Assembly (NCBI RefSeq): GCF_004364125.1
Contig: NZ_SNZV01000008.1
Location: 62,001 to 126,000, forward strand
Length of the DNA: 64,000 nt
Source: Sphingobacterium paludis
GTDB lineage: Bacteria; Bacteroidota; Bacteroidia; Sphingobacteriales; Sphingobacteriaceae
Direction of reading: 5' to 3'
The position numbers were made by a program, and so were the translations under genes. A model generated the notes under the pieces. That model saw only the letters and a program-made list of their open reading frames with translations. It did no database searches and was not told where the DNA came from. The first letter of the stretch is position 1; every line of letters starts with the position of its first letter. Positions 18,112 through 26,484 of the stretch are shown in pieces.

Positions 18112-19539
18112 ATGCGATTTTGTATTTATCCTCTTTTGCTCTTGTTGACTTTTACGAGCGCGAAAGCACAAAACTGTGATTGTACCCAGAACCTGCAATC
18201 CATGATTTCCATATTTGAGAAAAACGATGCCGGCTTTCAACATATTATAGATTTAAAGGGGGAGGAAGCCTATATGGCGCATACAAAATCCTATTTGGCT
18301 AAAGTGTTAGAAATCTCGGATTATGATGCGTGCCAGGTCGCTCTTGAAGGCTGGCTAAGATTCTTTAGAACTGGCCATCACCGACTCACGAAAACCGATA
18401 GTACGCTAAAAAAGCAGGTGTCGGCAGCGATATGGCCTAAGCAATTTGTTGAAGGCGATAACTTGACGCGCATTCTGGCAGACCATGTTGATTCAGAAAA
18501 CCCAGAAGGAGTCTTGGGCACCTGGAAAAACAAAGACCACCGCATGCTGGTGGTTGAAAAAGATGGTCGATACATTGGAGTCGTTGTCAACGACTCGCTG
18601 AGCTGGAAAAAAGGTCAAATAGTGTTTACATCGGATAAGCTTTCAAAAAGCGGAACGGTGTATCGATCTTCCTTCCGCCCAGTTGGCTTAAGTAGATTGG
18701 AATTGTTGGATAAGGATATTCTTAGAATCAATGATGATACGTATCGCCGGGAAGGCATCACGCGGCAAATGCGAAAGCATGATGAAGCGTTTTATAGACT
18801 GAAAAACTCAGCAGATACCTATGCGGAGCAAAGGGATGACAGCACGGTTTATTTACGAATACCGAGTTTTACGTTTAATAAGAAAGCAATAGACAGCGTA
18901 CTCAGAGCATTTGATGTAGCCATCCGGTCTACACCGAATCTCCTCATCGATCTTCGCGATTGCCAAGGTGGTCAGGATAACAATTTTTCTAATCTGATGC
19001 CTTACCTAGTCAGCGGTGTTACCCGAATCGTCACGGCCGAATTGTTATCCACAAAACTGAACAATCAAATGTGGGACGAGATCGTAAAAAATCCTGATCT
19101 TAGTGAAGCGGAAAAAAGCGCCTATAAAAAAATACAGGCCCTATTAAACAATAACTTGGGTAGCTTTGTAAATATATTCGGCAAAGACGTGATCCTAAGC
19201 AAGCCGGATAGCATCCTGCACTATCCGAAAAACGTAGGGATCATCATTCATGAAAACAACTTCAGTACAACCGAACAATTTATCCTTGCTGCTGCCCAAA
19301 GCCGAAAAGTGAAATTGTTTGGAAGAAAGACCGGTGGTGCGCTGGACGTTTCCAATATGGTAGAAACTCCGTTATCCACCGGTGATTTTGTCTTTGAATA
19401 TTGCATATCAAGATCGTTGCGCATACCCGAGATGTCCGTAGATGACAAGGGAATCCACCCAGATTTCTATTTGGATAAATCTATAGGGGAAAACAATTGG
19501 GTGGATTTTGTAGCTTCCACTTTAAATAGTTGGCTTTAA
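18112..19539 (+). CDS. S41-family (C-terminal processing type) peptidase
   Basis: The 475-aa exported protein has a signal peptide ending near residue 20 (SAKAQ) and a C-terminal S41 peptidase core (about 235-470): YLRIPSFTF, then NLLIDLRDCQGGQDNN, then NNFSTTEQFILAAAQ with the likely nucleophile Ser385, then GRKTGG and IHPDFYLD. No PDZ domain is obvious between the two parts. Such proteins in Bacteroidota are periplasmic or surface peptidases of unknown target. It stands alone between divergent and convergent minus-strand genes, so it is monocistronic, and shares a bidirectional terminator with qorB. Confidence 0.88.
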   Translation: MRFCIYPLLLLLTFTSAKAQNCDCTQNLQSMISIFEKNDAGFQHIIDLKGEEAYMAHTKSYLAKVLEISDYDACQVALEGWLRFFRTGHHRLTKTDSTLKKQVSAAIWPKQFVEGDNLTRILADHVDSENPEGVLGTWKNKDHRMLVVEKDGRYIGVVVNDSLSWKKGQIVFTSDKLSKSGTVYRSSFRPVGLSRLELLDKDILRINDDTYRREGITRQMRKHDEAFYRLKNSADTYAEQRDDSTVYLRIPSFTFNKKAIDSVLRAFDVAIRSTPNLLIDLRDCQGGQDNNFSNLMPYLVSGVTRIVTAELLSTKLNNQMWDEIVKNPDLSEAEKSAYKKIQALLNNNLGSFVNIFGKDVILSKPDSILHYPKNVGIIIHENNFSTTEQFILAAAQSRKVKLFGRKTGGALDVSNMVETPLSTGDFVFEYCISRSLRIPEMSVDDKGIHPDFYLDKSIGENNWVDFVASTLNSWL

Positions 19540-19578
19540 AAAGCCAAGCTTCTGTCAGCGCTCCCAAAAATTATTGAC

Positions 19579-19611
19579 AAAAACAACGGGAGCATAGCTC
19601 CCGTTGTTTTT
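19579..19611. terminator. Bidirectional rho-independent terminator
   Basis: A near-perfect 15-bp stem, AAAAACAACGGGAGC against GCTCCCGTTGTTTTT with an ATA loop, lies between the convergent S41 peptidase and qorB genes and overlaps the qorB stop by two bases. Confidence 0.9.
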
Positions 19612-20461
19612 ACAAACCTGCCAACGTTTCTTTGATCGTATCGGCCAACGGCGTGGTTGGGCGTCCCAATAATTTGGAGAGTGCCTTTCCGTCGTCAAAT
19701 AAGTCGCCTTTAGCAGCGCTAACATCCCATCCTGCGATCGCCTGTGCAAATGTTTCAGGCACACCGAAGGTTTTGAGCACATCAACGTATTCCTGTTCCG
19801 GAAGGTCTGCATATGGAATATCCTTATCCTGTTGCTTCGTAAGCTCCGCAGCCAAGTCTGCCAAGGTGTATGAACTATCGCCTGCTAATTCGTAAATCTT
19901 ACCTTCTTGATTCGGGCTCGTCAGCACGATAGCCGCTGCTTCCGCAAAATCCAAGCGAGAAGCGGAAGAAATTTGTCCATTTCCCGCGCTACCGATAAAT
20001 GCGCCAGCAGCCAAAGATCCCGAAATAGAGCCGGTATAGTTCTCGGTATACCATCCATTTCGTAAAATGGTATAAGCGATACCCGAATTTTTCAAGGCTT
20101 CTTCGGTTGCAAGATGTTCCGGGGCTAAACTTAGCGTAGAACGATCTGCATGGAGCAAGCTGGTGTATACAATATGTTTGACGCCAGCTTCTTTCGCTGC
20201 AGCGATAACATGTGCATGTTGTTCCTTGCGCTTGCCAATTTCATTTCCAGAGATCAGCAACAGCTTGTCCACACCGGCAAGCGCCGTAGCCAACCCAGCA
20301 GAGGCGTTGTAATCGAAGGCCCTTGCCTCTACGCCGAGGTCAGCCGCCTTTTCTGTATCCCTAACCAAAGCAACGATATCCGCTGCGGATGTTCTTTCTT
20401 TTAATTTTTCAATAACTAAGCGGCCTAGCTGACCGGTAGCTCCTGTAATCGCTGTTTTCAT
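19610..20461 (-). CDS. qorB: NAD(P)H:quinone oxidoreductase QorB-like (NmrA-type SDR)
   Basis: The 283-aa protein is an atypical SDR that resembles E. coli QorB/YtfG over its whole length. It has the coenzyme motif TGATGQLG (residues 7-14) and the blocks DKLLLISGNEIGKR, HIVYTSLLHAD, YTILRNGWYTENY, KIYELAGDSSYTL and KGDLFDDGKALSKLLGRPTTPL. QorB reduces quinones with NADPH in the cytoplasm and is linked to thiol/electrophile stress in other bacteria. It lies 76 bp downstream of an Rrf2-type repressor gene; the gap holds an inverted repeat that matches one in front of the repressor itself, so both are probably under the same control. Confidence 0.9.
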   Translation of the reverse strand: MKTAITGATGQLGRLVIEKLKERTSAADIVALVRDTEKAADLGVEARAFDYNASAGLATALAGVDKLLLISGNEIGKRKEQHAHVIAAAKEAGVKHIVYTSLLHADRSTLSLAPEHLATEEALKNSGIAYTILRNGWYTENYTGSISGSLAAGAFIGSAGNGQISSASRLDFAEAAAIVLTSPNQEGKIYELAGDSSYTLADLAAELTKQQDKDIPYADLPEQEYVDVLKTFGVPETFAQAIAGWDVSAAKGDLFDDGKALSKLLGRPTTPLADTIKETLAGL

Positions 20462-20500
20462 GTTTTTATCAATTATGTATTGTGAAAATATATTTTATTA

Positions 20501-20519
20501 TGTAATAAGTTTTGTTACA
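20501..20519. promoter_or_regulatory. Probable Rrf2 operator in front of qorB
   Basis: Inverted repeat TGTAA-N9-TTACA (TGTAATAAGTTTTGTTACA). It agrees at 16 of 19 positions with the reverse complement of the site at 20978-20996 ahead of the Rrf2 gene. Two copies with the same 9-bp spacer, one before each gene, support an autoregulatory operator. Confidence 0.65.
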
Positions 20520-20537
20520 ATTTGTGCTAAAAAAATT

Positions 20538-20948
20538 TTATCCGAATTGCTGTGAAAAATCTCGCAAGGTCTTTGTTCCCAAAAACTTCTTAAGCAATGC
20601 ATCGGTTTCAGTAAATAGATCGTCAAGCTTCGTGTTGATCTGCTTGCCAACAGGACACAATGGATTGGTATGTTGGTTTTTTCGTCCTAATACCTCCGTA
20701 TGGCATACTGCGTCGTATACCGCATCCAGCGCAATATCCTGACTCGGCTTCGCCAGCATGGAGCCTCCCTCCTTCCCCTTTCGACTGATTACTAACCCAG
20801 CCTCTTGAAGCACGCTGAGCTCTCTCCTCACTACGACGGAATTTACGTTAATACTTCCAGCAATCCACTCGGAAGTTAACCAAACCTCCGGGTGCTGATC
20901 TAGCAGTGTCAAAATATGAATAGCCGTGGCAAAGCGTGTGTTGTTCAT
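20538..20948 (-). CDS. Rrf2-family transcriptional repressor (YwnA-like)
   Basis: The 136-aa protein has the Rrf2 winged-helix fold: FATAIHILTLLDQHP, then WLTSEWIAGSINVNSVVVRRELSVLQEAGLV as HTH and recognition helix, then SRKGKEGGSMLAKPSQDIALDAVYDAV as wing. It has a single Cys in the region that in IscR/NsrR carries three cluster ligands (NPLCPVG), so it is not an Fe-S type sensor and probably senses a thiol-reactive or quinone-like signal through that cysteine. It is divergent from nothing and lies upstream of qorB on the same strand. Matching palindromes stand before both genes. Confidence 0.9.
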   Translation of the reverse strand: MNNTRFATAIHILTLLDQHPEVWLTSEWIAGSINVNSVVVRRELSVLQEAGLVISRKGKEGGSMLAKPSQDIALDAVYDAVCHTEVLGRKNQHTNPLCPVGKQINTKLDDLFTETDALLKKFLGTKTLRDFSQQFG

Positions 20949-20973
20949 TTCGATACAAAGATACGCAGTATTT

Positions 20974-21000
20974 TTAATGTAACAACTTTTATTACATTAA
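20974..21000. promoter_or_regulatory. Probable autoregulatory Rrf2 operator
   Basis: A perfect 9-bp inverted repeat, TTAATGTAA (20974-20982) and TTACATTAA (20992-21000), with a 9-bp spacer, stands 26 bp upstream of the Rrf2 start codon. Its core TGTAA-N9-TTACA is shared with the site before qorB. Confidence 0.7.
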
Positions 21001-21158
21001 AAACTCCTGAACTACGTTTTTAGACGCTGAGTTGACAAATGCCCAATACGTTGTTCTCACAAATATCCATGGCGCCAAGCCCTTATCCGGATTAAACATA
21101 GAACGGTAGTTTAGATTGCCTAAAATTGAAAATCTAAGGCGCCGTAATTCTTAAACTT

Positions 21159-21350
21159 TTATTGGGCGGATGCTCCTTTATTTTTTTTCAACATTAAATA
21201 TATGGACACAATAAAGGTTATAAGATAAAGAATACCCAACCCCGTCTTCCGAAATGCGAAGTTTTGGAAGTCAAACTCTCTTAACAAGGCCAAGCCAATA
21301 GGAAATGCAATGCACGCAAATAGTAAGTTGAAACCGAATTTATTTTTCAT
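21159..21350 (-). CDS. Small two-helix membrane protein
   Basis: A 63-aa protein with two hydrophobic segments (about residues 7-24 and 37-55) and a Lys-rich tail (LKKNKGASAQ), which suggests both ends in the cytoplasm. I do not recognise a family. It is supported by a clean ATG, coding-like composition and the absence of a competing frame, but a gene this short cannot be proven by reading alone. It stands alone between the Rrf2 gene and a 350-bp intergenic region. Confidence 0.6.
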   Translation of the reverse strand: MKNKFGFNLLFACIAFPIGLALLREFDFQNFAFRKTGLGILYLITFIVSIYLMLKKNKGASAQ

Positions 21351-21704
21351 AATGTATTAGATTGATACGTTGGCAAACGCTGCAGCGGATTTTATTCTCT
21401 TTATGAAAATAAAGGAAAAAAGAAGTCAATTGTAACTTTATATAATAGTACCCCTAAAGCCAAAAATAGGCCATCTCTTACAGTCTTCATATTATTCATA
21501 ATTTGCCCAAATATATTAAAGTAACTTGGCAATGAAAATAGGCTGACAACGTTTTTGAGTGGTTATTGCAAACCAACGTATAATCAATAACCAGTTACTT
21601 CTGGGCTGCGCTTGTTCAGTAATCAATTTGTTCCTATGGGGTGACAGACAAAATTCTTCTGGCACCTGTAGGGATGCTAATCTATTGTATTTAACCTGTA
21701 GCCA
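21351..21704. other. Intergenic region without recognisable feature
   Basis: About 350 bp between the small membrane protein and the thioredoxin-like gene. I see no gene, no strong hairpin with a T-run and no clear promoter box here. Confidence 0.5.
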
Positions 21705-22925
21705 CTAATTCAAATAGGTAGTTAATAGGTCTCGTAAGTTTTCGACAGATACAGAATATGTGATAATGTTTCCTACCTCATCAAATACAAATATATCTCC
21801 TCCAGAATTTTGCATTTTGTACTTTCTCCAAATACGATGTTTATCATTCAATTCCACAAGGTTACTCCAAGGGTAACCGTCGCTATTCGCGGCGAGAATC
21901 GCATCCTTCAACGAACGTTCTCTAGCAACACCGATAACCGATAGGCCCTTTTCACGAAAATCATTATACAGAGTAATTAACTCAATTCCTTTTTTTCTAC
22001 AAGGTAGACACCAAGATCCCCAAAAGTGAACTATAGTTATTTTTCCGTTCATGAATTGGGAAAGGAAGTGCTTTTCTCCTGCAAAATCTACTGCCTCAAA
22101 ATCAATAAACCTTTCTCCTTTCACTATTTCCCTACTAGCATTTAGGGAGGTTTCCATATTTTTATATAAATAATTATTAGATAAGACTAGATATTGCTTG
22201 CCAAATATTGCTTTAAGTATCGAAAATTTGATATTCACGGGTGTTCTATGCCCACCATCAATCAGATTAAAAAGATTGGAAAGTTCGAGTAAACCTATGA
22301 GATCACGCCTATTTTGAACGTCCTCATACATGTAGGTTAAATAACCAGAATACATCTCCTCGTAGGCCTGCTCCAGACTGTCTAAATATTTTCTCCTATT
22401 TAGTGAAAGCCTGTCATTATATGCAGAATCAGCCCCACTACGCTTAGACAAACTATCAACTAATATTTCTGCTGCTCGTATTGAATCTTCTAACTTCCAA
22501 AAAGGGAATTTTTCATCGACGACATGGTTGTATCTGTCCAGTTCTTCGTTAAAAGGAGTACCTGCTAGCTTATTTTTGCGATGGAAATGTATAGGGTAAA
22601 GCTCCATCAACAACACACCCGGTTCTGCAAGAAAGGAAATAGGCTTAGAAATACCATTCTCGAACTCGTCTGAGAATACTAATTCATACCATTCAACGTC
22701 CTGTGTTTCAATTTCAAATGAGAAAGACCCATTAGTTATCTCAACGGATTGTATCGGAAATCTTTCGTCTTCACCTGATCTGATGAGTATCAAATTGGTA
22801 CTATACGGTCTATCCTTCACGGTTCCGATAACCTTACAAACATTAGCTAATGCGGGGTTTGCATTACTATGCATTGGAAGAATAAAGAGTACCATTGCCA
22901 CAACAATTGACGATAGTAATTTCAT
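21705..22925 (-). CDS. TlpA-like thioredoxin-family protein with DUF4369-like N-terminus
   Basis: The exported 406-aa protein begins with a signal peptide (MKLLSSIVVAMVLFILPMHSNA) at the ATG at 22925; the longer frame to 22952 only adds residues before the signal. An N-terminal beta-rich region of DUF4369 type (CKVIGTVKDRPYSTNLILIRSG) and a helical middle are followed by a TlpA/ResA-like domain (about 280-405) with FWGSWCLPCRKKG, an intact CxxC pair. Such proteins reduce or transfer thiols in the Bacteroidota periplasm, often in nutrient-stress or cytochrome maturation contexts. It is the last chromosomal gene before the island boundary at 23016. Confidence 0.87.
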   Translation of the reverse strand: MKLLSSIVVAMVLFILPMHSNANPALANVCKVIGTVKDRPYSTNLILIRSGEDERFPIQSVEITNGSFSFEIETQDVEWYELVFSDEFENGISKPISFLAEPGVLLMELYPIHFHRKNKLAGTPFNEELDRYNHVVDEKFPFWKLEDSIRAAEILVDSLSKRSGADSAYNDRLSLNRRKYLDSLEQAYEEMYSGYLTYMYEDVQNRRDLIGLLELSNLFNLIDGGHRTPVNIKFSILKAIFGKQYLVLSNNYLYKNMETSLNASREIVKGERFIDFEAVDFAGEKHFLSQFMNGKITIVHFWGSWCLPCRKKGIELITLYNDFREKGLSVIGVARERSLKDAILAANSDGYPWSNLVELNDKHRIWRKYKMQNSGGDIFVFDEVGNIITYSVSVENLRDLLTTYLN

Positions 22926-23015
22926 TGAGTCATGATTCGGCATAAGGCTCACCTAGGGTTGTAAAACAAATTGTTAGTTAGTCTAAACTACAAAAAACGA
23001 TTAATATTTTACCTA

Positions 23016-23070
23016 CCTAAAACACAAAAAGCCCGACTTTCGTCGAGCTTTTTATGTCGGGGTGGGAGGA
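23016..23070. repeat. Distal attachment-site duplication of the tRNA-Pro 3' end (att)
   Basis: This 55-bp segment matches 32642-32696 with 3 mismatches (52 of 55). The source copy includes the last bases of tRNA-Pro(TGG) and its terminator hairpin (AAAAAGCCCGAC ... GTCGAGCTTTTT). Duplication of a tRNA 3' end is the mark of site-specific integration by a tyrosine integrase. The two copies bracket about 9.6 kb of AT-rich DNA. The rest of the tRNA is not present here, as expected for the distal att site. Confidence 0.85.
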
Positions 23071-23171
23071 AGACTCCATACCCCCACAAATATATAAATC
23101 AATTGGTTGAAAAGCCGCTCACCTTTCTGCTCACATATATTTTGTTCGGAGATTGACGTTAAGATAAGGGT

Positions 23172-23767
23172 TTAAACTAACAAAAGAAAGCAATCGGCTA
23201 CAGCTTTATTGGCTGGCGAAAGAAAAGAAAGCCGTGTATGACACATCAACCACTCTCTGTAAACAGCTAAAGCGAGTACGGCGCAGGGCAAAGAGCAGTG
23301 GGGGTTTCGCAAGCCAGAAATGAGCGAAGGGGAAAATGAATTATTTCTTGTATAGACTTTTTTAATCGCTGTCGTGGTTATACAGATGTTGTAACCTTTC
23401 TTCTCTAAGCCTTTTCGGAGTTCGGTGTCCAGGGTCCAAATTTTGTAATGTTTGTATCGGTTCAACGCTACGAAAAAAACATCATCAAAGTCTATATCTA
23501 TTACAATATCATAGGCTTCGAGATAGTATTTTTTGGGAATGTCTTTGGTTTCTATTATGGTGATGGCTTCCTTAAAAGCTCTTATTTCAGCCTTTAGCTG
23601 TCTACGGTTGAGTGGGGAGAGTTCTTCTATCTTAGCCAAATGTCTGTCTACTTCTTCAAACAAATAACTCGGTGCAAAAAACTGCAATTTGCTTTTTGCC
23701 CTGCTACCATACCATTAGGGGTTATCAATGCACTGAAAATGATATTACTATCCGTAATAACAATCAT
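23172..23767 (-). pseudogene. PIN-domain toxin, frameshifted
   Basis: This is a VapC-like PIN-domain toxin broken by a frameshift. The first frame from the ATG at 23767 reads MIVITDSNIIFSALITPNGMVA, with the first PIN acidic residue in TDSN. The frame shifts near 23700-23710 and continues as KSKLQFFAPSYLFEEVDRH and then DFDDVFFVALNRYKHYKIWTLDTELRKGLEKKG, with the remaining acidic residues of the metal site. PIN toxins cut RNA. The tail after about 23345 does not look like the family and may be read into foreign sequence. The start overlaps the antitoxin stop by 4 bp (ATGA), the usual TA coupling. Confidence 0.75.
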
Positions 23768-23916
23768 GCATCAATTAAATCTTTAAACATCCGCTTGGTC
23801 ATGTTTCTATTAGCCTTTTTCGATAGTTCCAATATAGCTTTATTGATTTCCTTTCTCGATTTCGCAGGCTTTTTTTGCTCCGTTTTCTTTTTGGGATTCT
23901 TCTCCTCCGTATTCAT
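23764..23916 (-). CDS. Small basic protein, probable antitoxin of the PIN toxin
   Basis: A 50-aa Lys-rich protein (MNTEEKNPKKKTEQKKPAKS then KEINKAILELSKKANRNMTKRMFKDLIDA). Position and 4-bp overlap with the PIN gene make it the likely antitoxin. I do not recognise its DNA-binding fold. The frame is open upstream to 23958, but the ATG at 23916 begins the basic segment. The toxin is broken, so the antitoxin may no longer be needed and could be decaying next. Confidence 0.6.
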   Translation of the reverse strand: MNTEEKNPKKKTEQKKPAKSRKEINKAILELSKKANRNMTKRMFKDLIDA

Positions 23917-24091
23917 AACATGATCATTTACACAAAGATACTTAATATTGCTATACAAATATACATCAAATCATGTATAGAGGAAACTCCTGTACGACGC
24001 AACAATTCATCGTAAACAGCCAAAGCGGAAAGAGCAAAGGCTAAGAGCGGTGGGATCTGGCAAGCCTCAAAATTGGATACAACACAAGCTA

Positions 24092-24120
24092 AACCGATGA
24101 CCATCGCGATCGGTTGGTCA
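24092..24120. repeat. Interleaved inverted repeats (pseudoknot-like order)
   Basis: AACCGAT (24092-24098) pairs with ATCGGTT (24109-24115), and TGACCA (24098-24103) pairs with TGGTCA (24115-24120), with palindromic TCGCGA between. The two pairings interleave rather than nest. Function unknown; a processing or nicking site of a former mobile element is one possibility. Confidence 0.35.
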
Positions 24121-24139
24121 TGTCCAAAGATTGAGCAGG

Positions 24140-24421
24140 TCAGCTATCGGTGTGAAGCATCACGATTTGGAACAGCTTTTTGTCCTTGGGAATGGCCACA
24201 CCTTTTTTTGCATCTTTCGGTTCTTTCCTGATGAACTAATTGCGGGACGTATTGATCGGGATATCCTTCCCGTCATAACTAAAGTACCGACATACCATCT
24301 TATAGAAGGGACTTTGGTGATCGCTCCTTAGAAGTTTACGACCGCTTGGAAGTTCCAGATCACCGAGCTGCTGCAACAGGTCGACAAAGGTTGAAAGATG
24401 GTCATTGTAAAATAGTTCGGA
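24140..24421 (-). pseudogene. Gene remnant of unknown family in the island
   Basis: A minus-strand frame is open across nearly 280 bp except for one in-frame stop. It reads coding-like text (LFYNDHLSTFVDLLQQLGDL, then KMVCRYFSYDGKDIPINTSRN, stop, then RKEPKDAKKGVAIPKDKKLFQIV). It looks like the C-terminal part of a longer protein, since no start or upstream domain is left. I do not recognise the family; a plasmid or conjugative-element protein is a guess from context only. Confidence 0.4.
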
Positions 24422-24659
24422 TTATTGGTCACTAAATCCGGTGTACTTTCGCTCGGAACCCGTGGTGTACTTTTTTCGGAATATTCATCTGGTATCCCTA
24501 AACAAAAATAGCATCGAGGTAATAGTAGACTTACCTGTTTTTGGAAGGCTTCATAATCACTTACAAAAACTAGAAACTTTAATCCCAAATATCAAGACTA
24601 AGCTCCGATATTTATATAAAATGTGTGTCATTATTATTCGGTTGTTTCGGTATCAATGC

Positions 24660-24790
24660 CACTAACGAACAAAGGCTTGACGAGGGCGGGGTTTCGTAGC
24701 TCAAAATTTTAATCTCTTAGTAATAGTTCAATAAAAGGGCAAAATTCCACTTTACACTTCAGCCCACCTGACGCAAAACCCGTGTTAGCG
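24660..24790 (-). repeat. attC-like recombination element A
   Basis: The element is bounded by CTAAC (24662-24666) and GTTAG (24784-24788); TAAC to GTTA spans 125 bp. The inner arms pair imperfectly, GGCTTGACGAGGGCGGG near one end against CCCACCTGACGCAAAACC near the other. It stands directly behind the stop of the nuclease-fold gene (24819-26030). It is the last of five such elements. Confidence 0.7.
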
Positions 24791-24818
24791 GTATGGCGTT
24801 CTATTTCTATCGTCATTT

Positions 24819-26030
24819 TCAAATTGTGGGGAAATGAAAAAGCATTACCTCTATTTGAATCTTTTTATTTCTGTCATCAGGTAAAGTGAATTCATAGTTG
24901 ATGGAATGTTCGTATGTGTCTTTAAGGTGTCTGCTGAAATTTGAGTGTTTAGTGATTTCTGTTTTAATTGTTATAACTATACTTGTCATTTCCTTTTGGT
25001 CAACAAAGAATATCAAAGCTGTCTTAGAGTCACGATGTGTTAAGTAGCCCAAAAGTTGGTCTAAGGCCTCTGTTAATTTTTTCTGACCCTTCCAAAATTT
25101 GCATTCGGCAACAAATAAATTTGTTCCGTCTTTAGCATATTTTAGAAGAATGTCTGTTTTCCCTTTTTTATTGAAAGCTTCACCAATACCTGTGGTTGAA
25201 TCATATCTTGTTTCAAGAAACAATAAAAAAACATCTCTCAAATCTTCTTCGTGTTTGTCTTTGTATATTGATGGCTTACGTTCAATTGCCTTTCCTACAT
25301 TGTATAAAACCTCTCTAATGTCAGTATAAACTTCCTCTTGAAGAATGGGAATTTTCTCTTTCGCTACCGTTTTACTTGTTTCCGTCGCAGGTGTTGGAAT
25401 AGTTTTTTTTACAATAGTAGGTGGAACCAAATATTCTGTGGATTTCGGATTTACTTTCAATCCTATTTTTTCCATAAAGTCGAATTTCTTAGAAACAATA
25501 GCTTTTCTACTTTCTAATGACTGCTTAATTAGTCCCTCAAGTCCAGTATTCCAAGGTTGGATTTCTCGATGAATTGTTGGAAGATTAGAGCTTAGAGTTC
25601 CAACTATTTTATTCACTTCGGAAAAATATGTGTTTTCGTCAAGCTGTTCGAGAACAATAGTTGCCGTTACACTTGTTTTATTAATAGTAGCACCCTTGTC
25701 TAGATATACGATAGTAGAAGTAGATGGGTGACAGTAAAACAAATCACTATTGCCTTCAAAGGGAATCGTGACAAAAATTTCAAACACTTTTTGTTTGTAA
25801 GTCTCGCCCCAATGATTTTGCCTTTGTCTTGTAGTTTCTTTTGGTTCAGAAGGTTTAGGCTCAGCGATAATAATTGGTTGTATTGAATATTCATCCTTTA
25901 GTCTTTCCACTAAGGAATTTATATCAGTAGATTCAGTAATTTCTGTTTTGTCAATACGCTCCATAAGTCCTTTTCTATAATCACTTATAAAGTTGTTCAA
26001 GAAATATTTATTAAAAAGGTTTCCCATCAT
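24819..26030 (-). CDS. Cassette 5: PD-(D/E)xK nuclease-fold protein
   Basis: This 403-aa protein has a C-terminal PD-(D/E)xK core: GKTDILLKYAKDG followed by NLFVAECKFWKG, with the catalytic set Asp293, Glu309 and Lys311 and an earlier helix with Glu (HEEDLRDVF). The N-terminal half (KVFEIFVTIPFEGNSDLF and a Pro-rich linker IPTPATETS) is unlike any domain I know and may sense or bind a target. It could be a restriction or abortive-infection nuclease. The ATG at 26030 follows the preceding attC-like element by 25 bp; the frame to 26096 would run into that element, so it is not used. Confidence 0.7.
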   Translation of the reverse strand: MMGNLFNKYFLNNFISDYRKGLMERIDKTEITESTDINSLVERLKDEYSIQPIIIAEPKPSEPKETTRQRQNHWGETYKQKVFEIFVTIPFEGNSDLFYCHPSTSTIVYLDKGATINKTSVTATIVLEQLDENTYFSEVNKIVGTLSSNLPTIHREIQPWNTGLEGLIKQSLESRKAIVSKKFDFMEKIGLKVNPKSTEYLVPPTIVKKTIPTPATETSKTVAKEKIPILQEEVYTDIREVLYNVGKAIERKPSIYKDKHEEDLRDVFLLFLETRYDSTTGIGEAFNKKGKTDILLKYAKDGTNLFVAECKFWKGQKKLTEALDQLLGYLTHRDSKTALIFFVDQKEMTSIVITIKTEITKHSNFSRHLKDTYEHSINYEFTLPDDRNKKIQIEVMLFHFPTI

Positions 26031-26052
26031 AATTTGGTGTCTTTTTCGCTTA

Positions 26053-26185
26053 CCGCTAACGGGCCGCGTATTGGCGATGGGCGGGTATTTTAGCACTCAA
26101 CTCTAATCGAAAAACAAAAGTTGAATTTTGCACTTCTGTTGAAACGAAGCCGTTCAACCTGCCTATTGCCAATACGATGTTATAC
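26053..26185 (-). repeat. attC-like recombination element B
   Basis: Bounded by GCTAAC (26055-26060) and GTTATAC (26179-26185); TAAC to GTTA is 126 bp. The arms CGTATTGGCGATGGGCGGG and CCTGCCTATTGCCAATACG pair over about 19 bp with G-T pairs. The stop codon of the preceding gene lies inside its outer core site, as is common for cassette genes. Confidence 0.7.
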
Positions 26186-26484
26186 GGTCGCTTTTTGAAA
26201 ATCAATTATTTGCTTTTTTAGTTCGTCCGAAATGTTTGTCCATAAAGTTTGGTCTGTCAGCACAAGTTTGTAATTACATTCAATTTCTGCAACACCTGTA
26301 ATGTGTCTAAACCAATCAAATTTTTCCATTTTCTTGGTTTTGGTGAATAAAGAAAAGGTCCGTTGTTGTCCCAATGAACATCTGTCGCAGTTCTATAAAT
26401 CAATGTAAAACGCTCTTTGTTCGGCTTAATAAAAAGTCGCTCTTTGTCGTCAATTCCAATTTCTAAAATCTTGTCTGTTGTCAT
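26180..26484 (-). pseudogene. Cassette 4, second gene: unknown protein, frameshifted
   Basis: Starts MTTDKILEIGIDDKERLFI and reads through DVHWDNNGPFLYSPKPRKW, then shifts frame in an A-run near 26325-26335 and continues KFDWFRHITGVAEIECNYKL to DELKKQIIDFQKATV and a stop in the attC-like element. A single missing A would explain the break and give about 100 aa. Family not recognised. It overlaps the gene before it by an ATGA, so the cassette once carried a coupled gene pair. Confidence 0.55.

Noticed and set aside
22971..23156. Plus-strand frame of 61 aa at the island border.
   Set aside because: It runs through the att repeat and terminator hairpin, so it is not a gene.
24441..24665. Plus-strand frame of 74 aa (YFFRNIHLVSLNKNS).
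   Set aside because: Text looks partly coding but has no start, no family and runs into the attC-like element; it could be a remnant, not supported as a gene.
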